Shown here in pieces: positions 34,851 to 47,572 of a stretch of 64,000 bases of DNA. Where the stretch lies: contig OX637292.1 of the NCBI GenBank assembly GCA_951799445.1, positions 10,915,296 through 10,979,295 of the forward strand, in the 5' to 3' direction. Source of the DNA: Pseudisothecium myosuroides (Eukaryota > Streptophyta > Bryopsida > Hypnales > Lembophyllaceae). The position numbers and the translations under genes are program-made. Every line of letters starts with the position of its first letter. Position 1 is the first letter of the stretch. Below the pieces are notes generated by a model that saw nothing but the letters and a program-made list of their open reading frames with translations, had not been told where the DNA came from and ran no database searches.

Positions 34851-37800
34851 TTTCCAAACTTCAAAGTTCTCTATATATGTGATTGAAATCTAATGTAATT
34901 ATTTTTTTAAGATGTACTTACATGTCTTCTATAAGAACTACAAAATTTAGAATTCTTTGTAAAAATTTGAAACTACTATGAATTTCAATATAAAAAATAA
35001 AATAAAATAATATCAAGTACAAAATATGCTTAACCCTTAAAAAGACAAGGGCCCTATGATCAAAGTAGTCACCAAAACTACTTTGATTACTGGACCAATA
35101 GGTGCATTTTTTATTTCTACAATGAACAATGAAGTCATCCATCCATCACTTTTCAACCTCAAAGTCCTTCAAGGATTAAAGGATCTAAAAATTTCTCCAT
35201 AAGTGAAGGCCAAAGTGGGCACCTCCAAAACTAATAATTTTTGCTACTGTACATAGCTCCTATTATTAAACACGTCAAAATTTTATGTTTTCTTATTTGA
35301 ACAAAGGAGGTTCCAACATACAACGACCATAACATTTGGATACCATATGCAAAAGTTATAAAAGGATAAATGACATATTGATTTTGGAAATGTACATACA
35401 ATGATGATGGTAGTTCTAGACATGGTGCATTTTTAGAGGTGCAAATAAAATCATGGTACAAATCACTTAACCATGTCATTTTAAAATTAGAAAATCAATA
35501 GCCCAAGGTTATAGGCCCAAAGATCAAATAACAATGAGACATTGAAATCTACAAATTTGAAAAAAACTTCAAACTGGAGTAGAAACTATAGTTGCTAAGC
35601 TTCATTCTACTATATGGCGATCTGTGGATCATGCTCTTTCTAAGAAGAAAAGTCAAAAATAACACAATGAAGCAATATTCAACACCATTCTCAAATAATA
35701 TGTTGAACCACAAAAATAATAGGTTAAAAACATACAATATTCCATTCAACAAGCTACACAAAATCATCCATCAACCAATCATACGTAATGAAGCATGACA
35801 ACCAATTAATGCACCAATTCCTTTATACAAAGCTAATATGCTCCACCAAACTCTTCATGAAACTCAATCACTTCGTAAATATCTCTAATATCTCACATCC
35901 CAAATTACGGGGAATCACAACTAGCATTCCTTAAAACAACTCATGTCTCACATTCATTTGAAGTTAAATTCATTATTAGTTCTCATTTCATAGAAAATTG
36001 TAAGATAATGATTCAAAATCAAAATTTAAAATGTACTTCACTTTCAAACACTTCAAGTCATCAAATTTCAAACATGAAGCAATACCATACCTTTTCAACA
36101 TCAGCACCAATGCAAGCCACCACATCCTTCTCAAAGCCACAGAGCATCTTGAGCATCCACTTTTGATGCCGAGCTCTCGACCCATGATCCATGTCAACAT
36201 AGCATACTTTACCCAAGAACTATCTATAGAAATAATCATGCAAGGCTTTCGCCAACATGGTTTTGCCAAGCCCAACCATTCCATATATTCCCAACACTCT
36301 TGCTCCAATGGTGGTGTCTTCCACAAATCGTCTTGCCATGGCCTATGCATCAATTGAACTTGTCAAAAAATTCAACTTCAAAGTCTTCAAAAGAACCACC
36401 ATAATAACTAAAACTTTGATCTCCAAACTTCTTGAAAGTAAGAATTAGAGTACTTCAACTTCAAGAATATTGCAAATATAGATAATACTAAAATTTTTTA
36501 AATTTAGCATGCCTAGTCTCAAATATATATCCGCATCAAGAAGCCTATATTGGGAGTAAATGATGCAAAGATCTATGTTATAAGTTCTATACAAACATGA
36601 CCGCTTCCAAAGGTAACCTAAGAAACAAAGTGAACATACAAGTCCAGAATATACTTACAGATCCACAAATTAATGCACACATTGTGAAAGAATGCACAAT
36701 CAAAAATCCAACAAGAGTTACAAGACCAAGAAGTCTCAAGTACCTCACACATTCGACTTGAACCAACCATGCTTTCAGAGCTACCAAAGAGTAAGTCTAG
36801 AGGAGACAACTTAAAAATGCTCTCAACAACAAACTTCAAGAACAAGGGGAGCAATTTCAACCTAATGCCACCACCTCTTGCACCTTACTGAGCAACATAT
36901 AACTCAACTAGCTCTATCGTTGGCCACTTGGAACACAAAAACTCTTCCGACAACACAATCATTGCAACATGGCATAATCGAACTGCTTCAATGATAAGAG
37001 GCACAAAGTCCTCGCCTTCGGGCAAATTGTGGTGCCTTTGATCAAAGAATGGGAAGAAATATCCTATGCGTTCAAGAGCCACACACAATTGCTCCACAAA
37101 ATCTTTTTGAGCTCCCGCGTGACTAAGAAATATCTTATGTTTGACCACGTCCAACTTAAACGAGCTGCAAAATAGTACGTAACTGGTCAATGATGAAAAT
37201 GCTTTGAGCAATCACGCAACTCCAGTGAATCTAATATTAAACACATACATCTCAACCCACTTCCCTTCAAATTTTCATGCTTTTAATGATACTGATCACA
37301 CATTGAACTCCATGAACAACTTCTTAACATGATGACACACCACAAGAATACACTCCAATCTATGAGAAAAAAGATTTAGTTATGAAAATTGACAATTTCT
37401 TTAAAGGTTTGAAACGAGAGCATACCTCATGGGCTGCACACCATGTGAGCTCCGAAAGGACCAAGCACCATGTCACTTGCTGCTTCCAAGGGCTGGCATG
37501 AGAATAATAGGGACTCTGGTTCCTGTTCATTGTTCGAAAACTGGATACCGTCATGACTTTCTTTTAGTATGGTAACGAGGTTGAAAACTGCTCTCAAACT
37601 ACTACCTAAAAACCTTTGATCAAGTTCAATTACAACTCAAAGATTCCATACCCAAGGGTGCAGGATAGAGAAAACCATTCTACTTCCCATAATCCAACCA
37701 CTCGAATAATCTAGGACTACGTTCTCTTCCATAACTTAAGAAGAATCAATGACAAATCAAAGGTAGTTTCCCAAATCCAAACAGATTTCAACTTAGTTGG

Positions 37801-38513
37801 AAAGAAACGATCACAGAGTTCATTTCCGATCAATCGATTAGCTCCATAATGTGCAGGTCCAAGGATGTAAAACGCTCTGTACTTGCAAGCTGGTATTGAC
37901 CATCATCGTTGAGTAGCTCAATATCAGGAACACCATTGCCTACATCCAGGATACGCATCGCATCCGCGCCATCCGGTTGACCACGGCATCAGGAGACTCA
38001 ATCAACAAACAGCATACTCCATGAGAGACAATAAATCAAACATCAAAACGCATGATGGATGCTTTCCAAGACAAAGTTCCGGAAATTCGACTCCAAAAAC
38101 GACGTCAAGGAGTTGAACAATTCTGCTAATCATCGACTCCAGAATCGCATCAAGCAAACAAAAATTCAAGCATCCCAAAGACTTGGAACACCCAATTCAT
38201 TCCTCATTACCGGGAAGAGCAGAACGCAATCGCCTCCTAAGCGGACCGCTACCTCACTGGGCGAAATACAAGCCAGGACTCCAGCCAACCCTCTTGCACC
38301 ATCCCTGCGGAGAAAAGCACTAGGATCAGAATTTCATAAATGCACGGAAGGTTGATGGAGGAGGGGCATGCGGGGGGCTTGCTTACAGAGCTCTGGGGAA
38401 TAGAGGGGATACGTTGTCTTCGTGGCGGGCACAGGAGTAGAAGGCAACAAGCACTGCTTAGAGAGCGGGGGTGAAGTGCGAGAGACAGAAGGCTTGGAAC
38501 GCGAGGCACCCAT

Positions 38514-40407
38514 GATATCAGCACACAGGCATCTTCACTCGACCGTGCAAATCCGGCATGCAAACCAGCGGAAACAGTTGGTGAAGAGTGATGCTCACAG
38601 GGGCTCTGGGAAAGACCCGAACTTGAAATCTTCAAACTTGATCAGTGGTTCTAGTAGATCAGCCTAAAACCCGCATAACACAACCCTCAGACTAGACACC
38701 CACTTGCTGAGGGTGCCCACGCCCGTCTGACGCAAGTCCTACATCACATTCAACAAAAAAGGGTGATTCCCAAAGTTCAAAAATGGTTGCGTGCGCTACT
38801 GAGCAAGAAGGTTGTCACAGCAAGTACAACAAAATTGAAGACACCTGATCCGCAAAGACCACTTCTGACTGTTGGCATAGACTCAACTACATACTTACGG
38901 ACCGAAGGCCAGAGCCCGATTATAAACTCACTAAGAAGTAATCTGCTTTGCATACAATCGCTATACGTTACTATCCATTGTAAACTTGAGAGAAGAAACA
39001 ATCGAAAGAACCCAGTCAAGAAAAAACAGGAAAGCCTGACCTGCAAAACCTGTCACCTTATCAAGTTTCGATGCCGCTGCGACAACGACAAAAATAAATT
39101 GAAACACGGCCCGCAAAATCCAACACTCAAAACCTTCAACTCAGACCACCAAGCACACTAAGGGCTAAGACGAGGGATCATCAAGAAGCATCAAATTCAA
39201 AAGAAAATCGCAGTTTCCTGAGTATAGGAGGAGCCATAGTGGTACCAAAGTAAATAAGCATACACACCCAAGAGCAAAATTAATACCAACGATATGCATT
39301 CCAATCTCTCCCTGTCGATTCTTTTCCTTTCTACGAAGCACATCAGCAAATAAAAAGGTACGTAGATATCTCGTTATCCTATGCAATAGGCCAGGTTGGC
39401 AATAACATGGACAAAACTTAAGAAAGAGCAGACAAGCCGACGGCCAATTTGCCTGGACAAGGTTTCACCCTGCTCTTCTTTCGGTACTTCGTACTAAAAT
39501 GTAAGGTCACGCGGATAAGCCATGTCCGAGAACTGCAATGCTACATATAGAAAAACGCCTAATCAATCCCATCGCACAATGTCAATCATTATGAACACTG
39601 GACTTCTCAAATCTGGAATTCGAGAATGTCAACCTCAGTTTCTACAAAATACAAAGAAACGAGAGCTCACCTGCCAGACCCAAGCAGAAGCGCCATGGCG
39701 AGAAGAGAAAAGGCAAACTCCATGGAAAATAAAACATTGCCCCTTCTCCTTTTAACAACTAAGTTCCACTAAAGAGATATTCCACAAGCTGCACTATGAA
39801 TCCCTTTCCAACTGTCTCTCACCATGGAGTTCATTGTTCGCATTCTCGCCATCATGCTGCTCCGACGAAGGTTCAACTCTGGACACACCAGCACCGACGC
39901 AAATTCGAACCGCTTCAATGTTCCGTCCTAGTGTTTCACAGCTCTCTTACGCCAGAGGAAACATGATCTGATCCAACTCCTAAGGAACGGAAAGCGAAGG
40001 AAGAAAACAATCACAACACGCCGAAGCAAGAAAACTCCAAAACTCGGCTGTAACAACAAAACTCATAACACAATTACTCCAGACGTTGCACTACGAATGC
40101 TATTCCAAATTTCTCACGCCGTTGCTCTTGTGTCAAGAGGAGCAAGCTTGGGCGCTCGTAACTTACCTTGAAATGGCATACTGATCACACAATGGCTTCC
40201 TCCGATTAGGGTGGAAACGGTCAGGGGCGTAGAGTGGGCGCACAAGCTGCCTCCAACGCTACCAACAGCCCGAGATGTTCGAGGTACACTCTGCTCAAGA
40301 CATACTAGAGTTGGCCACTCCAAACCATAAGGAGGCCACCCTCTTCACCAAACCCTCTCATGCACAAAAGCTTCGACAAGGAAACGAAGCTTCTGTGAGA
40401 AATTTTA
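38514..40407 (-). promoter_or_regulatory. Conserved upstream leader region of TNL copy B
   Basis: Homologous to the regions upstream of A and C. A perfect AG|GTAAGT donor ends a leader exon at 40,167. A second exon with acceptor and gtgagc-type donor spans 39,671-39,979. Near its 3' end one frame starts with ATG and reads as a signal-peptide-like string (MEFAFSLLAMALLLGSG) up to the donor. The homology is cut at 40,407 by a 1.8 kb insertion. Confidence 0.45.
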
Positions 40408-42206
40408 CAAGACGTTACAGTATGTACCCCCCATCGAGCAATTCACGGGGGCTGGGCCCCACCCAGCACTGTTGCGCATCCGGGCTGCCCCAACTCGACT
40501 TGCGACAAGCAGTTTGAACATTTTCTTCCTGCCCTCACCTGTCCTCCTCGCTTGCTTTGTTGCAAGTCTATTGCGATCCTCTTTTTTCTCCTCTCCTGAG
40601 ATTGATGAGAGACTCGAAGAAAGAGCGTGGTGATAACTCCGACAGAAGGACGAAGGAAGAGTGAGCCCGGCAATGCGGATGGCAGCGTTTGGGTGTTTCC
40701 AGATGCAGGATGCTATGATTTGCAAAGTGAACACATCTTGAAAGCATGTCGCAGCCCTCCACCTGGACTTCCTTGCTCACACTTCATCTCTATGAGAAGA
40801 AATTGAAGTGAACAATGCCTTCAATCCTTATAAGAGGGGCTTGATAAATTGAGAAACATAACTGAACGATGCTCTAAATCGGAAACATGCTCAATGAAGG
40901 ACCTCCTAGTTGTGGTTGCAACGCCAAGTATAAGTTGGAAAATTCAACAAAGTTAGCATTCAAGCCCGTGAACTGAATCAACCATTGGAATCCAGCAACA
41001 ACTAGTTGTACGTGTAAGAAACAATCACAGCCCCGCGAGTGGGACCAAGATGTGCAATTTAATTGTTACCCAAATGTGGTCATATGGGGTTTGAGGATTT
41101 CCACATACACAAGTTTTCACTAGGACAAAAGCTAGAAACCATCTACGCTTCTGAATGGCTTCCCGTCTAACGATTGTATCTTGTGTAGTTTTTATTACTT
41201 TCTTTCGAGAAGATTTCTGAAATGACCTTGGCGCATTTTGCAATTGTAGCACAAGTTGCAGAGGTCTTGGGGTAGAATGTAGGAGCGGCAACCTCATTAG
41301 AGAAAAAACCAGCCCTCCTGAGGGCTGCTCCGCAGTGACATGCTAAGCTATTAAAATGCTTGGCCTGTCATTGCAGAACTGGCCCTCGGTTTAAACGGTT
41401 AGAAATCGGAATTTTTTTTTTTTTTTTTTTTTAAATTTTTTTCTTAAAATTTTTAATATTTTTTTAAGACTAAAAAATAAAAAAATAATTTTTTTTTTTA
41501 TTTCTTTTTTTTAAGTCGTATATTTCGTTTTCTGCGCCACTGTCGCAGCAGATACTGCTGGGTGGAAATAGGGGAAAAACTGATTTTTTTGCAAAAAAAA
41601 AGTAAATTTCAGGGTCCTCCAGAGGGCCCAGATTTTCTCTAATGTCATTGGCCATTGCTTGAAGATTGGCCCGGAGCCCCTTGCGCGCGAGATGTACTTC
41701 ATTTGGAGAAACGAATGAAGTTACCTAAATCCTATGGAGCGGAGCAAAAAGGGTTTAGGTCTGTAGCAAAGCGTCGGTAGGCACGTAGCTACAGTCCTCC
41801 TTAGGGTTTACCAAAGGGTTTTAGGGGTTGATTGGCCAAGATCTTTACATTTTATTAAAAGAAAATGTAAAAGATTGGGTGGGCGGGTAAGACGGATGTC
41901 GTTGATTCATTGGCAAAGAGGTGGGGTAGGAAGCACTCACCCGACCATTTTTCCAGGAATGGCCGCTAAGGGCGGCGCTGCTACATGTGTCCCTAGCTCC
42001 TACTGGACTCTCTCAACCTGCTCAGTTTCAAATCAGTCTTCTTCATCATCTCCAGCTGCAAGTATTTTGGTACATTTCTTCAAGTGAAAGGAAATCGACT
42101 GGCTTTAGATTTAAGATTGATTAGGATAGCATAACAAAGATGGAGCTTGGGCAGCCTGGATGCGCAATAGTTTGCGTGAATAAGGTCACTTATCGGAGAA
42201 ATTTTA
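40397..42206. mobile_element. 1.8 kb insertion with 11 bp target-site duplication upstream of TNL copy B
   Basis: The 11 bases gagaaatttta stand at 40,397-40,407 and again at 42,196-42,206, so the insert is 40,408-42,195 (1,788 bp). The corresponding places in copies A (about 25,655-25,690) and C (about 55,465-55,505) run straight through (aagcttc, gaattttt, ggagcagagc), which gives empty sites. The ends are not inverted repeats, and no poly(A) tail or transposase ORF is visible. A second element (41,295-41,644) is nested inside. The GC-rich left third has minus-strand ORFs I do not recognise. A retroposed sequence or a Mutator-like non-TIR element are possible. Confidence 0.75.
41295..41644. 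mobile_element. MITE-like element with CATTAGA ends nested in the 1.8 kb insert
   Basis: The left end cattagagaaaa and right end ttttctctaatg are perfect 12 bp inverted repeats, continuing imperfectly through ggccctc and gagggc. The centre is homopolymer-rich (T20-type and A/T runs around 41,411-41,515). Same family as 3,161, 15,122 and 61,522. Confidence 0.7.
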
Positions 42207-42669
42207 GGAGCAAAGCGAGTGGTCCTCATTAATGCCACCTCTGCAACTACAATAATTTATCATTTGTTTGCAACTACTATTTTCTCGATGTGCAATACTG
42301 GGTTGAACCAACCAATTATTTTTTATTTTTCTTGGTGGTAACTCGGAGCATTGGAATACATGCAAATAACGGAATGAGGTAGGAGGTTCATAAAGCACCC
42401 ATTTTTAAAGTTGGAAATTAGTTTGGGGAGGTTAGATTTCTTGAAATAATTTTCAATAATATTTCCTTGGAAAACAAATGAAAGTGGCATCTTATCCAAG
42501 TAGTTTCCTGTTTTTTGGAGCTTCGTGGAAATACTTATGAATTATTGAAGTTAAAACGTAGTAGTCACTGAAAGCATCCACCTCTTGAAATGTAAAACAT
42601 TTGTACATTAATGATTCAATAAGAAAAAAAATGTACAAATAATGTACATTTCAAGAGGTGAATGCTTTT
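42207..42669. other. Displaced TNL upstream flank ending in a hairpin
   Basis: After the insert, sequence homologous to the upstream flanks of A and C resumes (aggagcaaagcgagtgg, ctgcaactac, gatactggg-type words). It continues into the block that resembles 7,490-7,735. The stretch ends in a near-perfect inverted repeat, 42,571-42,609 against 42,630-42,669 (arms agcatccacctcttgaaatg and complement). This could fold into a hairpin with about 39 bp arms and a 20 bp loop. Confidence 0.6.
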
Positions 42670-44739
42670 AGAGCTTATAAGCATTTAATTACCCACCCTT
42701 GGTAATTAGACTTACACAACTAGGTTCTTTGACTAGCGTGAAATTCTATGTTAAGTGGGTGCCTAACGTTGATCCATTGTGCCTTACAAGCAATAAATCT
42801 TTTTTCCTATGTACCTAAATGCACACTACTTTACAAAAGAGTCACAACCTTGACTTAAGTGCAAGAATTGACTTGGACAATTTAACTAACTAGGCCACTG
42901 TGATTTTTAAATAAAAGTGGAGACATTTTAAATTTAGCAATCTCAGGTTGTAGATAGTATCATGCCATTTTTGAAAACATCAAATTCATCAAATTCTAAC
43001 ACTCCTAGCAAAAGTTATGAGCGGATAAAGTTTGATCGCTAATCGGTACATCAAACTTTATCCATGTTTTTCTAGGTGTTCCTAATTCCAATTTGATTTA
43101 AGAATTTTACTGTGGGTCTAGGCTAAGGTTAACCTCTTAGAAACCAAATTTGATCTTGGATGGATGGATCCTACCTAACTTCATCCATTTCTTAGTCTAA
43201 ACTTCATCCTTCATTAACTTTTAGGTTTTTTAGTATTTTCTTAAGTTTGAACTAATTCTGAATTTCTCTAAGTCGCTTTTATCCACTTTTAAACCTATGT
43301 TCTTGCTTGGTAAACATTAACTTAATTTACTTTACTAATCCTTTATTACTTTAAAGGGCTAAACTTCTTTTGATCATTTATATTTTTAAAATCTTTTATA
43401 CTTATATTTTAAAGAGTTTTACTTGACCTTTCTAAATTGCTATCTTACTTCTAAATTGACCTTCTCTAGTGAAGTTGACCTTCCCTAGTGGAAGCTATTG
43501 ATAGATGAAGTTTGACCGCAAATCGATACTTCAAACTTCATCCACTAATTACTATTAATCTAAATTTCCAAATTATTTTATTATTTCACTTTTGGGGTCT
43601 TAATTACTTTTACTTTTTAGTTTTCTAATCTTGTTCCTTTTGAATGATTTTAGATGTTTTTCATCCAATCTACATTATCAATTGCTTGATCATGTCGCAA
43701 TGTATTAAAACCCTAGAATCTGAGAAGAAGTCAATAAGCTCAAAAAAGATTTTCAAATAGTGATAATGCTCTCCTTTCACCAACAAGAGTGACGCCAAAG
43801 CTTGAATTCTAAATCCTTAACCCCCTCCATTAATCTAATAATTACAACACAAATTCCTTGCAAATCCACTACAATCCTTGCATCTATCAAAACATTGATT
43901 TCCTATTCAGTCTCAAAAGTAGAAGAGCCATTTTGAAACCATGTTCAAAACTATACATTGAATTAATTTTCAAGTACAAGCCTTACAAAGTAATTACAAT
44001 CAAACAAAGAGCAAATCAAACATCATTCAACCAGCATTAAACTGTGAAACAAAAGTATTCTCAAAACTCAAGAAAACCAGCCCTTGAGCATTCAACAATA
44101 AGATCGAAATTCAACAAACCCACCCTTAAACATTCAAGAATAAGATTGGAACTGAACAAAACCAACCCTTTAGCATTCAAGAACAAGAACTACAACGTAC
44201 GGGGAATGTAGGCACTATTGCAGACTCCACAAACTCCACTTCCTAGAATTTCTTATGAAGAAATTCACAAGTTCCACCACACGAGAACTAAACCCATTTG
44301 AAAAACCTATGCGAGTTAGAACGTCGCTCCCACCAAGTTCCAACAAAAAAATCATGGAGTTAGAATGTCTGGACGATGCCAGCACATCGGCAACTCTATA
44401 TGTCACAACACCACTTCCTTTGCATCAACAGGTGCTAGAGAATTCAAATACTTCATGAATTCATGTAGTGCACCTTACTATCAAATTTCATAGATTGAAT
44501 GTAGAATGTTGTCCTCTCTTCCAAGCTGCATCTAAGCTCCAACAACGTTGCAAGCAAGTTAGGATTTCGCTAGAAGCAGTTCAAAAATTTTCAAGCGTTG
44601 AAGCAGACTCGCATAGACTCGCACGTAGACAGTCAACTTCCAATCGGCAGACCATAAACGTGAAGATTTGTAGATAAACTTTTTGGGATAATTTTAAAGC
44701 TTTCCAAAGTAAAAGACAAATAATCCAGTTTTAGTTAAC
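42670..44739. other. AT-rich spacer, no gene recognised
   Basis: It contains two similar phrases about 490 bp apart: taaagtttgatcgctaatcg then cttcatcc-like words at about 43,026, and gaagtttgaccgcaaatcg at about 43,508. Around 44,040-44,190 a phrase of the type aagaacaagaactacaacg / aagaataagattggaactg occurs about three times (period about 60 bp). The ORFs on either strand at 44,215-44,460 overlap and neither has domain features. Confidence 0.4.
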
Positions 44740-46870
44740 TTAAAGTCGAAATATAGTGTGAATTAGGTCAATTGGACTTATAGTTATGAAAAGGACTATT
44801 GGACAGCCGGTTACAAAAGTTAGAGTTAACTGATTAAGTAGTTGGACAAATAGACTGTGCAGTTAGACTCTTGATTAGTTATAGCCAAGAATATATAAAG
44901 ACGAATAGACTTATTGTTTTTCTCTCTCTCGGCTTGTAGCAATTGCTTGCCTTGTACTCGTGTATTCCTTCAGGTTTAATATGATTTTGTCTATTCGTCT
45001 TATGATGTTGTAGCCAGTGAATGGCTTTGTATTATTTTGTGCAATTGGTCTAATAGTCATAGAGAGAGCTGAATATTTATTAGTTGATTTTAATTACAAT
45101 GCAATCTATAACTGGGCAGCAGTAGTTGTGGTCAAATTATATGTCTGATGGAAAGTTGTTGTTTTGTCAAATAGACTTTATTTGATTATCCATAATTCAG
45201 TAGGTGTACTGAGTTTGTAAAACACTTTATTAGCCAGTAAGTAGTAATACTTTGTAAATAGAGTATGTTAGCTAGGGATTGGCTTTGCTCCTCTTTCCAG
45301 TTAGTTGTCTATTAGTCATGAAGCTGGTTCTTGAGTGAGTGAGTAAATTATAAAAGTTGCTGAGGACACTGCTCGAGGTCAAATGGACGATGCTAGGAGT
45401 GCAAGATGAAGATTGAAGGAGCTGCGAACTAGGAGGACAAATAAACTGTAAGTTCCTTTTACTTAATAAACCATCAATTGATAATTCGCATATTAAAGCT
45501 TTGTAGAATGTTAAAAGTTAATAAAGTTGATTCTTGATGTGATCTTTGTGAATGAAGTCATTCTATAAATTTCTAGATTGTCAGGGATTGGCGTTGTCTT
45601 GTCGTAATTTTAATTGGTCTAATAGTCAAGCTTAGTTTGGATATCAGGATCATATTAATTATGGTCTGATTTATTAATGTCAAATAAACAAGAAGGCTAG
45701 GACAGCTTCTTAATAAAACTACGGGAACAGTAAAATTGTGGAAGTCTAATAGTCTGTAACTTCCATGTCTTAAGTAGCCAGTGATTGGCAGTAAGTTCCT
45801 TGTGATTTTCGGTCTATTAGTCCAAGTTAATTTAATCACAGCAATGTGTGTAATGGACTGTTGTTGATGTTACGGCCCACTGTTAATTGGTGGAAGACCA
45901 AGTGTTAGTCTTCCATATATTTTGTCTATTTGATTGAGTGAGTATGGAGATGTCGTTGTAGTTAATTTTGGTTAAGTAAGAACCGTATAGTTAGTGAAGC
46001 AAATTAATTGACAATATAGGAATGATAAAAGTATCTTGGTTGATAATTGAAGATTGTTTGAAATTGAAATAAGTGAATAAATTGAACATATTTATAACTT
46101 ATAAACTAACATAGTGCAACAAGTGTTTGATGCAAGAATCATGAAGTTAGTCTGCCATTGTGAATTGTTGATGCAAATCTCATTTTAATCTTAATAAGGT
46201 TGGAACTTGGACAAATTGACTATGTGTTGAAAGTTGTTAAGTTTAGTAATTAGATAAGATAGCAAGACCAATTGACCAAATAGCAATTCTATTTTAATAG
46301 TAGAAATCTAACTTGTGATGAGATGAACTATTTTGTTGATGGAGCTTGGAGAAAAAAAGCTAATGTCACTAATTGACTAGAACGTAATTAACAGGAAGGA
46401 ATAAGTAAACCTTTGCATACTTTGCATACAAGGACTATTTAACAAAACTAAATGGTGAATGTGCATCCTTGCATTTGTAAGCAATTAGGCTAGTTAATTA
46501 CTTACTGGACCAATTGACAACAAATTAAAATTGAAGAAGTAATTAAGGAGACGGCCAGAGGATGTATGCGCAACTGTAAATATATATTGTGGTCTGATTA
46601 AATCTATAGAACAGGAGCCATGACTATTTGACAAACCTGTGACAAATTGACATAGAATTCTAGTAAAAGACCCATACAGCATGTCATCAGTCTGCATTCA
46701 TGAATAATGGATGGATACTAGTATAAGATAGGACTGAACATATATACCAATACAATATTATTAAACATTTTTAATGGGATTTTATATTCTATTATAGAAA
46801 GTGAGTGAATATCTTATGTAAAAGTGACCTTAGATACAATACAATAGACTATTTGACCTTTCTCAAAACA
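44740..46870. repeat. Cluster of short GAC-AATA-GAC motifs with a TATA-type promoter
   Basis: About twenty copies of closely related words occur in both orientations: ggtctaatagtca, gtctattagtc, ggacaaatagac, gaccaattgacc and gactatttgac. Examples lie at about 44,797, 44,845, 45,045, 45,310, 45,615, 45,745, 45,815, 46,205, 46,270, 46,507, 46,622 and 46,850. A TATA box (tatataaa at 44,892) followed by a CT-rich stretch lies near the left edge. The pattern resembles subterminal repeats of a DNA transposon or an LTR-like unit. I could not find bounding termini or a coding region. Confidence 0.45.
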
Positions 46871-47175
46871 AAAAACCACCACTAGGGGTTTCCTTGGGTT
46901 TTGCTTCCCAAGAAATCCTACGCTACAAGATCGTTGTACATATCATGTAATGCATACTTTTTCTCTTAACAGTGTTGACCAATGATTGTTTAAGGCCTCC
47001 GGTATTTTTCTCCCAAGATCTACTATAGAGATTGAACAACACCTCTAACACTGGCAAAAATCGAATCAACGACTACTAGAGGGGTTGTAATTTTTTTATG
47101 AGAAGCATTGATGACCCAAGCTTTTTTGACAAGAGAAGGGGTGACAAGCACAACATTGGCTACCACTTGGGCTCC

Positions 47176-47572
47176 TTGTAAATAAAGTTTGACATCAACT
47201 ATATGATACTAATAAGAGTGACAAGTTCTTGCTATAAAGTGTTTCAATGTGTTATACTAAGATATAACAAAGTGAAGTCAAAGATGGACAATTCAATAGA
47301 AAGAAAATTACTTGGAGGTTTGTGATTGATCAAAAATTGCTATGATGAAATTAAGTTGTAGTTAGAAATTCTCTTTGAACAATTGAAATAGTTATATACC
47401 ATATCATCCAATCAAAACATCATAACAATTGACTATAAAAAAGTAATTAGTATCACAACAAGGTGACTACAATTTGATAAAAAGTTATACAATCAATTTG
47501 GAATTGGCCTATATTAAAATATCATTTACCAATTACACAAATGAATCATCTTCATGGGATTCTTCTTCTCCA
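47176..47572 (-). other. 3' flank of TNL copy C, shared with copies A and B
   Basis: Sequence downstream of the stop is homologous to 17,260-17,782 and, from about 31,260, to copy B. It includes the remnant of an acidic C-terminal coding tail (gaagaagaatcccatgaaga on the minus strand, about 47,530-47,575). In copy C this tail is out of frame with the receptor. A polyadenylation site could not be pinpointed. Confidence 0.5.

Larger units (their letters stand above)
31692..38513 (-). pseudogene. TNL immune receptor copy B, old pseudogene
   Basis: All eight exons of the TNL model can be traced: 38,413-38,513, 38,211-38,304, 37,878-38,016, 37,426-37,522, 36,744-37,164, 36,091-36,342, 32,667-about 33,316 and 31,692-32,438. 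The start still reads MGASRSK. Defects by comparison with C are many. Exon 2 has a 1 bp deletion (about 38,246). Exon 3 has 3 and 10 bp deletions, and its donor GT is now GA (37,876). Exon 4 has a 1 bp deletion. The TIR exon has a TAA (36,885-36,887) and a 174 bp in-frame deletion. Exon 6 has a TAG (36,220-36,222) 14 codons after the P-loop. Exon 7 has a TAA at 33,051 and has lost its 5' end. The exon 8 acceptor CAG is now CAA, and a TAA lies at 32,217-32,219. No full receptor can be made. Confidence 0.92.

Noticed and set aside
40405..40780. Three overlapping minus-strand ORFs in the 1.8 kb insert
   Set aside because: They are different frames of one GC-rich stretch, none with a recognisable domain, so no gene is called.
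44215..44458. Overlapping ORFs of about 65 codons on both strands
   Set aside because: Both strands are open, neither has flanking splice signals or domain features that favour one, so I cannot support a gene.
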